Under the pieces are notes generated by a model. The model had not been told where the DNA came from, made no database searches, and saw nothing but the letters and a program-made list of their open reading frames with translations. Below are positions 34,617 through 43,700 of a DNA stretch of 64,000 nucleotides, in pieces; the first letter of the stretch is position 1; each line of letters opens with the position of its first letter. The DNA comes from Lachnospiraceae oral taxon 107 str. F0167. Lineage in GTDB: Bacteria > Bacillota > Clostridia > Lachnospirales > Lachnospiraceae. The stretch covers positions 193,116 to 257,115 of the forward strand of contig GL890583.1 of NCBI GenBank assembly GCA_000209465.1, in the 5' to 3' direction. A program made the translations under genes and the position numbers.

Positions 34617-35315
34617 ATGAAGAAAATCGATGTAAAAACTAAAAAACTTTTTGATCTTGAGGAGACTATCGCAAAGGAGTTGTTTGAAAGATATACATAT
34701 CCATGGGAGGTGTTTAAAGATCTTGGGAACTTCATAGAGGAGGTAGGAAAAACATTGCCCGATACCGAGTATTTAAAAATCGGAAGAAATATCTGGGTAC
34801 ATCGTTCTGTAAAGATAATGCCGACAATTGCACTTGCAGGTCCGCTTATTATCGGTAAAGATGCAAGTATTCGTTCATGTGCATTCTTTAGAGGAAATGT
34901 AATTATAGGAGAGGGTGCTGTAGCGGGAAATTCATGTGAATTTAAGAATGCGATATTATTTAATAGGGCACAGGTGCCTCATTTCAGCTATGTAGGGGAT
35001 TCTATTATAGGATTTAAGGCACATCTTGGCGCATCGGCAATCACATCCAATCTAAAGAGTGATAAGTCTGATGTGGTACTTCATCTTGATGATGCCGAAC
35101 TGGAAACAGGTCTTAGAAAGCTGGGAGCTATAGTAGCGGATGAGGTGGAAGTAGGATGCGGCTCTATTTTAAATCCGGGAACCGTTATAGGAAAGAATAC
35201 AACCATATATCCGCTTTCAAATGTCAGAGGCTGTGTAAATAAATCATCTATCTATAAGAGTAAGGATGATATAGTGGTAAAGGCAAAGAAAAAGCCTACA
35301 ATTGCAAAACTGTAA
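34617..35315 (+). CDS. Left-handed beta-helix hexapeptide-repeat transferase-like protein
   Basis: A 232-residue protein whose middle (about 65-215) consists of hexapeptide repeats, for example LAGPLIIGKDASIR, NVIIGEGAVAGNS and GCGSILNPGTVIGKNT, forming a left-handed beta-helix as in GlmU C-terminal domains. The N-terminus (about 1-60) is helical and unlike a nucleotidyltransferase. Such proteins are often labelled UDP-N-acetylglucosamine pyrophosphorylase, but the pyrophosphorylase signature is absent, so acyl or acetyl transfer is more plausible. Substrate unknown. It follows topB by 11 bp and ends at a strong palindromic terminator. Confidence 0.8.
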   Translation: MKKIDVKTKKLFDLEETIAKELFERYTYPWEVFKDLGNFIEEVGKTLPDTEYLKIGRNIWVHRSVKIMPTIALAGPLIIGKDASIRSCAFFRGNVIIGEGAVAGNSCEFKNAILFNRAQVPHFSYVGDSIIGFKAHLGASAITSNLKSDKSDVVLHLDDAELETGLRKLGAIVADEVEVGCGSILNPGTVIGKNTTIYPLSNVRGCVNKSSIYKSKDDIVVKAKKKPTIAKL

Positions 35316-35319
35316 TTTA

Positions 35320-35347
35320 ATGCGTATGGATATCCATACGCATTTTT
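35320..35347 (+). terminator. Perfect 24-bp palindromic terminator
   Basis: Bases 35320-35343 form an exact palindrome with arms ATGCGTATGGAT and ATCCATACGCAT, followed by five T. It sits between convergent genes and could serve both strands, although the minus-strand tail is less T-rich. Confidence 0.85.
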
Positions 35348-35380
35348 CATACTTTGATTACCGGCATAAAATACCAAAGA

Positions 35381-36253
35381 CTAGTTGCTGTTTAAAATAT
35401 CATTAAAGATTGACGCAGGTATTTTTAAATCACCATAGCCCCTTCCTATATACAATCCGGGCTTATTGTTTCCGTGGAAATCACTTCCGCCGGTGGGAAG
35501 CAAATTAAGTTTTTGTGCTAATGAATTCAGCTTATTTATATCACTTGATGAATGAGTGGAATGATATACTTCTATACCTTTTAAACCTAAATCTTTTAAA
35601 TGTAATAAAAGTTTTTCCAATTCTTTTTCGGAAAATTTATACTGGAAAGGATGTGCGAGAGAAATAAAAAAATTATGTCGGGTTAGAAATTGCATACATC
35701 TGTATGTGTTGATATTTTTTACCGGAATATATTTACCGCCATATTCCAGATATTTCTCAAAAGCCTCCTTTTTGTTTTTGACAACACCCATATTTATAAG
35801 AGCATTTGAAAAATGAGCTCTCGTAATTTGTGCCTTCGGATTTCCGTTATTTAAGTCATTCTCAGATATAAATATTCCGTCTTTTTTAAATCTCTTTATT
35901 ATCTCTGCATTTCTATCAGCTCTTTCTTTTGCAAAAAAATCCAAATCAGAAAAAATTTCTTTAGGAATATCGGGTTTATCCTGAGAGAAAGAGGTAGACA
36001 GGAGATATCCTAAAATATGTATTTCTTTTTCTTCATATACACAGCTCATCTCCACGCCGGGTATTACAAAAAGACCAAGTTTAAGCCCTTTTTTAAAACA
36101 TTCATCCACACCTGCCATAGTATCATGATCAGTAAGTGCGATAAGACTTAGAGATGCCTGTTTTGCCAGTACAGCCACATCTGTGGGCGAGTAAGTGCCG
36201 TCAGAAGATGTAGAATGTGTATGTAAATCAATATATCCTGATATCTTGTTCAT
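35381..36253 (-). CDS. PHP-domain phosphoesterase
   Basis: A 290-residue PHP-domain protein of the YciV/RNase AM group, which hydrolyses 3',5'-nucleoside bisphosphates or short RNA 5' ends. Metal-binding motifs are DLHTHSTSSDGTYSPTDV (about 9-26), LTDHDTMAG, PGVEMSCVYEEKEIHILGY, SLAHPFQYKF and TGGSDFHGNNKPG. The substrate is inferred from family. It is the only intact minus-strand gene in the window, transcribed divergently from the vanW gene and convergent with the hexapeptide transferase. The ribosome binding site AAAGGTG lies just upstream of its ATG at 36253. Confidence 0.88.
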   Translation of the reverse strand: MNKISGYIDLHTHSTSSDGTYSPTDVAVLAKQASLSLIALTDHDTMAGVDECFKKGLKLGLFVIPGVEMSCVYEEKEIHILGYLLSTSFSQDKPDIPKEIFSDLDFFAKERADRNAEIIKRFKKDGIFISENDLNNGNPKAQITRAHFSNALINMGVVKNKKEAFEKYLEYGGKYIPVKNINTYRCMQFLTRHNFFISLAHPFQYKFSEKELEKLLLHLKDLGLKGIEVYHSTHSSSDINKLNSLAQKLNLLPTGGSDFHGNNKPGLYIGRGYGDLKIPASIFNDILNSN

Positions 36254-36356
36254 AAATCACCTTTTAAAAATTAATAAATGTTTTAGATTTAACAAATCTT
36301 ATTGATAAATCTTAATAAGTCTAGCATAATAAACTAATCAAAGCAAATTTGATATA

Positions 36357-36385
36357 TTGTTTAAAATTTAAATTACTGCTATAAT
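36357..36385 (+). promoter_or_regulatory. Sigma-A promoter of the vanW gene
   Basis: TTGTTT (36357-36362), 17-base spacer and perfect TATAAT (36380-36385), 70 bases upstream of the start codon. The rest of the divergent region holds AT-rich repeats (AAATCTTA at 36294-36301 and 36307-36314; palindrome AGATTT-AAC-AAATCT at 36285-36299), possibly operator sites for the minus-strand gene. Confidence 0.62.
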
Positions 36386-36455
36386 TTACCTTCAAAGTAT
36401 TTTATATTGAAAATGATAAGCGATATTTTACCAATACATTTTGTAAGGAATAGAA

Positions 36456-38342
36456 ATGTTAAATAATAAAGATAAAGAAAAGAACTATAGAAAACGCGGC
36501 TCTGAGAGGGTAAGGGAAGCCAGACAAAGGGCACAGAGGCAGAGAGAGGCATCAAATATAAATTTTAAGCCGTTGGCTTTGGTGATATTGATAATTGGTT
36601 TATCCGCTCTTTTTATGATAGTCGGTGTTGAAAGGATAACAAAGTTTGTGAGCGCTTTGGATATGCCAAGTAAAGAAGAGACTACACAGCCTGTGACCGA
36701 AAAACTTAAAAAGCAGATAAGAATCGATGATGTGGATATAACAGGAATGACAATAGCAGAGGCAAAGACTGCCATAGAAAAGATATATCCATGGAGTTTA
36801 AGTCTTTATATAAGCAATGATGAAGCAGATATACTGGAAGTTGAAAATATATTGGATATAAAGTTAGAGGCTCTTTTAAAAAAGATTTATCAGGATGTGG
36901 ACAATGCGGCATCACATTACAGTATAAACTTTGATGACAGCGATATAGATACTATTGTTCAAAAGGCTAAGGATAAATGGGATATTCCTCCGAAAAACGG
37001 CTCTATTTCAGGCTTTAATAAGGAGACCAAAAGCTTTATATACGAAGATGAAAAAGACGGATATTTAATAGATGAGAACAGACTTAAGGAAGATTTAAGT
37101 TCTTTCCTTGGCAGAAAAAATTATGAGGCAAAGATTTCCGTTGTAAAGAATGAGGTAAAAGCAAGCATTACTGCGGCTGAGGCTAAGGAAAAATATAAGG
37201 TTATAGGTACTTTTACCACAAAGACCACTGATAATAAGGACAGAAACACGAATATTTCTCTGGCAGCGGAAACTCTCGACGGACTTATAATAAAGCCGGG
37301 TGAGGAGTTTTCTTTTAATAATACAACAGGGAACAGAACAATTGAAAGAGGATATAAGCCTGCCGGTGCATATGTAAACGGTGTTTTGGTAGAGGAGCCG
37401 GGAGGAGGCGTTTGTCAGGTATCATCCACATTATATAATGCGGTTATTTTTGCGGGGCTTAAGACCACAGAAAGACATGCACATTCTTTTGAACCTAATT
37501 ATGTGACACCTGGAGAAGATGCTATGGTAAGCTATGACGGCTATGCAGGACCTGATATGAAGTTTATAAATACTTCAGATACGGCTATAGCTATTCGTGC
37601 AGTACTTACAGGAAAAACTCTTACCTGCTCCATTATAGGTATCCCGATACTTGAGGAGGGAGTGACGGTAGAGATGTCATCAAAAAAGATATCGGATTTA
37701 AACCCTCCGATTCCTGAGTATGTAGAGGATAAAAGTATAAAAAAAGGCAGTGAGGTAGTTGTAAATGAAGCCAAAAAAGGTTCAAGATGGGCTACCACCT
37801 ACATAATAAAAAAAGACGGTGTGGTGGTGAAGGAAGAACAATTCCATAATTCCACATATAATGGAAAACCCGCAAAGATTAAGATAAATCCCGGGAACGG
37901 TGAAACAAGTGCGGCAAATGTTGAGGAAAGTACGGCTCAAACTGCTCAAACCAATCAGGAAACAAATACCATGCCGCCATCTGAGGAAACTACTCATGAA
38001 AAGGTAAGTGAAAGCTCTGTAAAAAAGAAGGAATCCGTACATAAGAGCGAGGAGGCTACCGAGAGGAAAGAATCTGTGCATAAGAGCGAAGCGACTACCG
38101 AGAGTACAGTGGAAAAGCTAAATACGGAAGAGAAGACCTCTAAGGCTCAGGAAAGTACAAAAGCTAAAGAAAAAGAAAGCACACAGAGTACAAAAGCAAA
38201 AGAAAGCACTCAAAGTTCTAAAGAAAAAGAAAGTACACAGAGTACAAAAAACAAAGAAACAACGGCAGAGCAAACAGTTGAAAAGCTTAATACAACTGAG
38301 GCTACAAAGCCTGAAGAAACTGTACCCAAGCTTGAGAATTAG
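36456..38342 (+). CDS. VanW family membrane-anchored wall protein with repetitive tail
   Basis: A 628-residue protein with a basic N-terminus, one membrane helix (about 33-52), two peptidoglycan-binding-like segments (about 85-240, including IDDVDITGMTIAEAKTAI), the VanW domain (about 270-395: IKPGEEFSFNNTTGNRT, EPGGGVCQVSSTLYNAV, HAHSFEPNYV) and a G5-like segment (about 400-480). The tail (about 485-628) is Ser/Thr/Lys/Glu-rich and repetitive, with KESVHKSE twice, KESTQS-type units three times and EKLNT twice. VanW was named from vancomycin-resistance clusters but its biochemical role is unknown. No van genes are nearby, so this is a housekeeping wall protein. The tail probably spans the wall. 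Confidence 0.88.
   Translation: MLNNKDKEKNYRKRGSERVREARQRAQRQREASNINFKPLALVILIIGLSALFMIVGVERITKFVSALDMPSKEETTQPVTEKLKKQIRIDDVDITGMTIAEAKTAIEKIYPWSLSLYISNDEADILEVENILDIKLEALLKKIYQDVDNAASHYSINFDDSDIDTIVQKAKDKWDIPPKNGSISGFNKETKSFIYEDEKDGYLIDENRLKEDLSSFLGRKNYEAKISVVKNEVKASITAAEAKEKYKVIGTFTTKTTDNKDRNTNISLAAETLDGLIIKPGEEFSFNNTTGNRTIERGYKPAGAYVNGVLVEEPGGGVCQVSSTLYNAVIFAGLKTTERHAHSFEPNYVTPGEDAMVSYDGYAGPDMKFINTSDTAIAIRAVLTGKTLTCSIIGIPILEEGVTVEMSSKKISDLNPPIPEYVEDKSIKKGSEVVVNEAKKGSRWATTYIIKKDGVVVKEEQFHNSTYNGKPAKIKINPGNGETSAANVEESTAQTAQTNQETNTMPPSEETTHEKVSESSVKKKESVHKSEEATERKESVHKSEATTESTVEKLNTEEKTSKAQESTKAKEKESTQSTKAKESTQSSKEKESTQSTKNKETTAEQTVEKLNTTEATKPEETVPKLEN
37908..38341 (+). repeat. Degenerate repeats encoding the VanW protein tail
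   Basis: The tail-coding region contains near-repeats encoding KESVHKSE, ESTQS(T/S)K and EKLNT units. They are imperfect and in frame, consistent with slippage-prone low-complexity coding sequence. Confidence 0.6.
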
Positions 38343-38351
38343 TAAAAATAT

Positions 38352-38390
38352 AAAACCGTGTAGATAAATTACAATCTACACGGTTTTTTT
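38352..38390 (+). terminator. Intrinsic terminator of the vanW gene
   Basis: AAAACCGTGTAGAT (38352-38365) pairs perfectly with 38374-38387 around an 8-base loop, ending in a run of seven T. Confidence 0.93.
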
Positions 38391-38526
38391 ATTAGAAAAT
38401 AATTAACATTTTTATATGTGCATATAGCTGTATTGACTTAGAACAAATTATAATGCTAAACTTGTAGTAAATTACATAGATGCTGAAACTATTTTTTTAA
38501 ATTATAATAATGGTGGGGTAAAATTC

Positions 38527-40404
38527 ATGAATAAGGAAAAAGAAAATGTAAAATATTTAAAACTTTTGAAGCAAAACTATTCTACAAGTCAGTCTGTAAT
38601 TAGAGAAATTATCAATTTATCTGCAATAACGAATTTACCAAAGGGCACTGAATTTTTTTTAAGTGATATACATGGCGAATATGATGCCTTTTTGCATATA
38701 ATGAATAATTGCTCCGGAGTGATAAAGGAAAAAGTTGATTTGATTTTTGAAAATACCCTGTCAGAGTTTGACAGACAGGAATTATGTACCCTTATATACT
38801 ATCCGAGAGAAAAAATGACAATTCTTTCTGAGCATGGAAGGATTGATGATGATTGGTATTCAATGACATTAAATTATCTTATAATGCTTGCAAAACTTTT
38901 ATCATCAAAGTACACAAGGTCAAAAGTAAGAAAAGCCCTGCCGGAGGATTATGCTTATATTATAGATGAGCTTTTGCATGCACAAAAAAATGAGGATACC
39001 AATAAAGTAAGCTATCATAAGCATATTCTTCAAACAATTATTGATCTGGATGATGCGGATGAATTTATAATTGCGCTCTCTGCACTTATAAAAAGGCTTG
39101 CGGTGGATCATCTTCATATAGTGGGAGATATTTTTGACAGAGGAGGAAAAGCTGATAAAATAATTGACTTATTACTGGATTATCATTCACTGGATATTGA
39201 ATGGGGAAATCATGATATTTTGTGGATGGGTGCGGTATGCGGAAATGATGCATGTATTTGTAATGTTATACGCAATAATTTAAAATACGGAAATGTAGAG
39301 ATTTTGGAAAATGCATACGGTATCAGCTTAAGGCCGCTTATTCTTTTCGGTATGTCAAAATATGGAATTAGTGACGGCATACAGGCTGCACTTGCGGCAA
39401 TAAAAGTTATTTTATTTAAGCTGGAAGGGCAGCTTATAAAAAGGCATCCGGAATATGGTATGGATGACAGATTGCTTTTAGAACATATTGATAAAGAAAA
39501 GAGTATAGTAAAAATTGACGGAAAAGAGGCGGTATTAAAAACCACACTTTTCCCTACACTGGATATAAATAATCCTTATGAGCTTACCGAGGAAGAAAAT
39601 GAAATAGTATTAAAACTTCACAGAAGTTTTGTTTCAGGTCAAAGACTTAATAATCATATAAAGTTTTTATATGATAAGGGCAGTATGTATAATGTCTATA
39701 ATAGAAATCTTATTTATCACGGCTGTGTACCGGTGGATGAAAACGGTATATTTGATATGTTGCTTATCAATGGAAGATACTATCATGGAAAGGCATTACT
39801 TGATATATGTGAGGTGAAAGCAAGAGCCGCCTATGTTGACAATCCGAATATGGATGATGTTGATTTTATGTGGTTTTTATGGGGAGGTGAAAAATCTCCT
39901 TTATGTGGCAGGAAATTAAAGACTTTTGAAAGGGATTATATAGAGGATAAGAGTTTTTGGCATGAAAAATCCAATCCTTATTACAGCAGATATTATGATG
40001 AAAGCTTTTGCTCACAGATACTTCATGAATTTGGGCTATATGATGCACATTCTCATATAATAAACGGACACACACCTGTTCATGCAATTGACGGAGAGGC
40101 TCCTATCAGAGCAAACGGAAGGCTTTTTGTTATTGACGGAGGATTTTGTCGTGCAATGAATAAAACCACAGGTATTGCAGGCTATACATTGATATTTAAT
40201 TCGCATGGATTAAGGCTTAAAGCTCATACACCTTTCACCTCGGTGGAAGATGTTTTGATAAATAATACCGATATCAAATCAGAATCCGAAATAGTGGAAA
40301 AAGATACTTACAGAATGTTTGTAAAGGATACGGATATCGGTAAAAAATTATTGGAAGATATATCGGACTTGAAGAAATTGCTTGAGAATTATCGCAAGTT
40401 ATAG
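38527..40404 (+). CDS. fbp: Class III (Firmicutes-type) fructose-1,6-bisphosphatase
   Basis: This enzyme dephosphorylates fructose-1,6-bisphosphate in gluconeogenesis and belongs to the metallophosphatase fold, unrelated to the E. coli Fbp class. The 625-residue chain shows FFLSDIHGEYDAFLHIM (about 42-58), HIVGDIFDRGGKADK, EWGNHDILWMGAVCG and the late metal motifs RYYHGKALLD and INGHTPVHA. Length is typical. The ribosome binding site GGTGGGG is close to ATG 38527. A TATAAT at 38449-38454 lies upstream, but its -35 spacing is poor. It appears monocistronic, ahead of a 346-bp gap before the PFOR gene. Confidence 0.94.
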   Translation: MNKEKENVKYLKLLKQNYSTSQSVIREIINLSAITNLPKGTEFFLSDIHGEYDAFLHIMNNCSGVIKEKVDLIFENTLSEFDRQELCTLIYYPREKMTILSEHGRIDDDWYSMTLNYLIMLAKLLSSKYTRSKVRKALPEDYAYIIDELLHAQKNEDTNKVSYHKHILQTIIDLDDADEFIIALSALIKRLAVDHLHIVGDIFDRGGKADKIIDLLLDYHSLDIEWGNHDILWMGAVCGNDACICNVIRNNLKYGNVEILENAYGISLRPLILFGMSKYGISDGIQAALAAIKVILFKLEGQLIKRHPEYGMDDRLLLEHIDKEKSIVKIDGKEAVLKTTLFPTLDINNPYELTEEENEIVLKLHRSFVSGQRLNNHIKFLYDKGSMYNVYNRNLIYHGCVPVDENGIFDMLLINGRYYHGKALLDICEVKARAAYVDNPNMDDVDFMWFLWGGEKSPLCGRKLKTFERDYIEDKSFWHEKSNPYYSRYYDESFCSQILHEFGLYDAHSHIINGHTPVHAIDGEAPIRANGRLFVIDGGFCRAMNKTTGIAGYTLIFNSHGLRLKAHTPFTSVEDVLINNTDIKSESEIVEKDTYRMFVKDTDIGKKLLEDISDLKKLLENYRKL

Positions 40405-40466
40405 TTAATGATATATTGTTTAATCAGGGAGGTAGATATTAAAATTATATAAAATTTCAAAGTAAA

Positions 40467-40507
40467 TTATAGCCGGGCGGAGTAAATTTTTATCTGCTCG
40501 GCTATAA
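40467..40507 (+). terminator. Hairpin after fbp, possible terminator without T-run
   Basis: TTATAGCCGGGCGGA (40467-40481) pairs over 15 positions, including two G-T pairs, with 40493-40507. The following bases are ATATTAACAG, not a T-run, so intrinsic termination is uncertain. It may instead act with Rho or protect the 3' end. Confidence 0.45.
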
Positions 40508-40599
40508 ATATTAACAGTATACTTTGTTAATTTTTAAGTATAAAAATAGTTATATTTACTTAAAATATATATCTAACAATGTCTTATTAAGGGTTTTAT

Positions 40600-40630
40600 T
40601 GTTTTAAAACAGGTACAAGCGGTATTGTAC
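40600..40630. promoter_or_regulatory. Adjacent palindromes upstream of the PFOR promoter
   Basis: TGTTTTAAAACA (40600-40611) is a perfect 12-bp palindrome, and GTACAA-6-TTGTAC (40613-40630) an 18-bp dyad. They lie 34-64 bases upstream of the -35 element. A redox or metabolic regulator site is possible, but neither matches a consensus that I can name with confidence. Confidence 0.35.
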
Positions 40631-40663
40631 GAAGAATAATACACAAAATGAGAGCATAATTAT

Positions 40664-40691
40664 TTGCAAATATTTTTTAAATTGGTATAAT
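40664..40691 (+). promoter_or_regulatory. Sigma-A promoter of the PFOR gene
   Basis: TTGCAA (40664-40669), 16-base spacer and TATAAT (40686-40691). The leader to ATG 40751 is about 53 bases and ends with a strong AGGAGG. Confidence 0.65.
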
Positions 40692-40750
40692 GAGAGACGA
40701 AAAACTAATTTTATAATTTTTATAAACAATTATTTAGTAGGAGGAATTAA

Positions 40751-43700
40751 ATGGCTAACAGAAAAATGAAGACCATGGATGGTAATCAGGCAGCTGCTCA
40801 TGCATCATATGCTTATACAGATGTTGCTGCAATATATCCGATAACACCATCATCTGTCATGGCAGAGCACACCGACGAGTGGGCAACAGAGGGTAGAAAG
40901 AATATTTTCGGCCAGACTGTTCAAGTAACAGAAATGCAATCAGAGGCAGGTGCTGCAGGTGCAGTTCATGGTTCTCTTTCAGCCGGAGCTTTGACTACAA
41001 CATATACAGCTTCACAGGGCCTTCTTCTTATGATTCCGAATATCTATAAGATAGCGGGAGAGCAGCTTCCGGCTGTTATCAATGTTTCAGCTCGTGCAGT
41101 TGCTACACATGCGCTCAGTATCTTCGGAGATCATTCAGATGTTTACGCTTGTCGTCAGACAGGTGCTGCAATGCTTTGTGCATCATCAGTTCAGGAAGTT
41201 ATGGACTTGACACCTGTTTCACATTTATCAGCATTAAAGGGTAAAGTTCCATTCATAAACTTCTTTGACGGATTCAGAACATCACATGAGATTCAAAAGA
41301 TCGAAGCTTGGGATTATGAAGATCTTAAGGAAATGGCTGATATGGATGCTATAGCAGCTTTCAGAAAGAATGCGCTTAATCCAAATCGTCCTGTAGAGAG
41401 AGGTTCGGCACAGAACCCTGATATTTTCTTCCAGGCAAGAGAAGCAAGCAATCCATATTATGATGCATTACCTGCAATTGTTCAGGAATATATGGACAAG
41501 GTTAATGCTAAGATCGGTACAGATTATAAATTATTTAACTACTATGGTGATGCTAATGCAGAGTCTGTTATCATCGCTATGGGTTCAGTTAATGATACAA
41601 TAGAAGAGACAATTGATTACCTTGCAAAAAAGGGTGAGAAGGTCGGAGTTGTTAAGGTTAGACTTTACAGACCGTTCAGTGCAGAGGCACTTGTAAATGC
41701 TATACCTGACAGCGTTAAGAGAATTCAGGTTCTTGACAGAACAAAGGAGCCCGGTTCACTTGGTGAGCCGCTTTGGCTTGATGTTGTTGCAGCACTTAAG
41801 GGAACAAAGTTTGATGCTGTTCCTGTATTCAGCGGTCGTTACGGTCTTGGTTCAAAGGATACAACACCTGCTCAGATCGTTGCAACATTCAAAAACACAG
41901 AGAAGAAGAGATTTACTATCGGTATCAATGATGATGTTACACATCTTTCACTTGATCCGGGACCTGCTATTGTTACAACACCTGAGGGAACTACAAACTG
42001 TAAGTTCTGGGGACTCGGTGCTGACGGTACTGTAGGTGCAAATAAGAACTCTATCAAGATTATCGGTGATAATACAGATTTGTATGCACAGGCATATTTT
42101 GATTATGACTCAAAGAAGTCAGGCGGTATTACAATGAGCCACTTGCGTTTCGGTAAGAAGCCTATTAAGTCAACATATCTTATCCGTAAGGCAAACTTTG
42201 TAGCATGTCATAACCCTGCATATATCAGAAAGTACAATATGGTACAGGAACTTGTTGACGGCGGTACATTCTTACTTAACTGTACATGGTCGGATGCAGA
42301 GCTTGAAGAGCATATCCCGGGACAGGTTAAGAAGTATATTGCAGATCACAATATCAACTTCTACACAATTGACGGTGTAAAGATCGGTATAGCTACAGGT
42401 ATGGGACCAACAAGAATTAACACAATTCTTCAGTCGGCATTCTTTAAGCTTTCAGCAATTATTCCTGAGGATCATGCTATTGACCTTATGAAGAAGGCGG
42501 CTGAGAAGACTTACGGAAGAAAAGGTGAGGATGTAGTTAAGAAGAACTGGGCAGCTATCGAAGAGGGTGCTAAGAATGTTCATAAGGTAGAGGTTCCTGC
42601 AAGCTGGGCTGATGCAAAGGATGAGGGACTTGACTATGCAGTACATACAGAGGGTAGAGAGGACGCAATCAAGTTTGCAAATACTATCCAGACAGCTGTA
42701 AGTGCACAAGAGGGTAATAACCTTCCTGTATCTGCATTCGTTGACTATGTAGACGGTACAACACCTGTAGGTACAGCTGCGTATGAGAAGCGTGGTATTG
42801 CCGTAAATATGCCTATCTGGAACAGTGATAACTGTATACAGTGTGGATTCTGTTCATATGTATGTCCTCATGCTGTTATCAGAACAGTTGCTCTTACAGA
42901 GGATGAGGCAAATAATGCTCCTGAGGGAATGAGTATACTTCCAATGACAGGTATGCCAAACTACAAGTTTACAGTAGCCGTATCAGCACTTGACTGTACA
43001 GGTTGCGGTTCTTGTGCCAATGTATGTCCGGGTAAGAAGGGCGAGAAGGCTCTTGTTATGGAGAGTATGCCGGAGAATGTACATAGACAGAAGTGGTTTG
43101 ATTATGCAACAGCTACACCTGAGAAGGCTGAGGTTATTGCCAAGTTTAAGGAGACAACAGTTAAGGGTTCACAGTACAAGAAGCCTTTACTTGAGTTCTC
43201 AGGCGCTTGTGCAGGTTGTGGTGAGACACCTTATGCAAGACTTATCACACAGCTCTTTGGTGACAGAATGTATATTGCAAACGCTACAGGTTGTTCATCA
43301 ATCTGGGGTAACTCATCACCTTCAACACCATATACAGTAAATGATAAGGGACATGGTCCTGCTTGGTCCAACTCTTTGTTCGAGGATAATGCTGAGTTCG
43401 GTTACGGTATGTTCCTTGCAAATGAGGCTATCAGAAAGGGACTTAGATCAAAGGTAGAGGCTATTGCCGAGAACGGTTCGGATGAGCTTAAGGCGGCAGC
43501 TAAGGAATATCTTGATACATTCACTGTAGGTGCACTCAATGGAACTGCAACAGACAATCTTGTAGCCGTACTTGAGAACTTAAATACAGCTGAAGCTAAG
43601 GAAATCTTAGATAATAAGGAATTCTTATCAAAGAAGAGCCAGTGGATCTTCGGTGGTGACGGTTGGGCTTATGATATCGGTTTCGGAGGTCTTGACCATG

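Larger units (their letters stand above)
40405..40750. other. 346-bp intergenic region before the PFOR gene
   Basis: No gene is visible. The region holds a 15-bp hairpin (40467-40507), two adjacent palindromes (40600-40611 and 40613-40630) and a good promoter (40664-40691). An SD-like GGGAGGTAGATATT near 40428 has no ATG and opens only a few codons. Confidence 0.6.

Noticed and set aside
37908..38341. CRISPR-like or tandem repeat array
   Set aside because: Units are short, imperfect and in frame, and encode a Ser/Thr/Lys-rich protein tail; there are no spacers of constant length. The same applies to the Asn/Gln repeats in rho.
36456..38342. Vancomycin-resistance locus based on the VanW domain and VanRS-like pair
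   Set aside because: No vanA/B ligase, vanH or vanX homologues in the window; the VanRS-like pair lies 22 kb away beside an ABC exporter, and VanW domains are common in susceptible Clostridia.
40428..40452. Mini-gene after a GGGAGGTAGATATT ribosome-binding-like sequence
   Set aside because: No ATG/GTG/TTG at the right distance and only four codons before a stop.
42990..43340. Second plus-strand frame within the PFOR gene, and similar ones at 41697 and 44037
   Set aside because: Leu/Arg/Gln-rich shadow translations caused by the biased codon use of PFOR.
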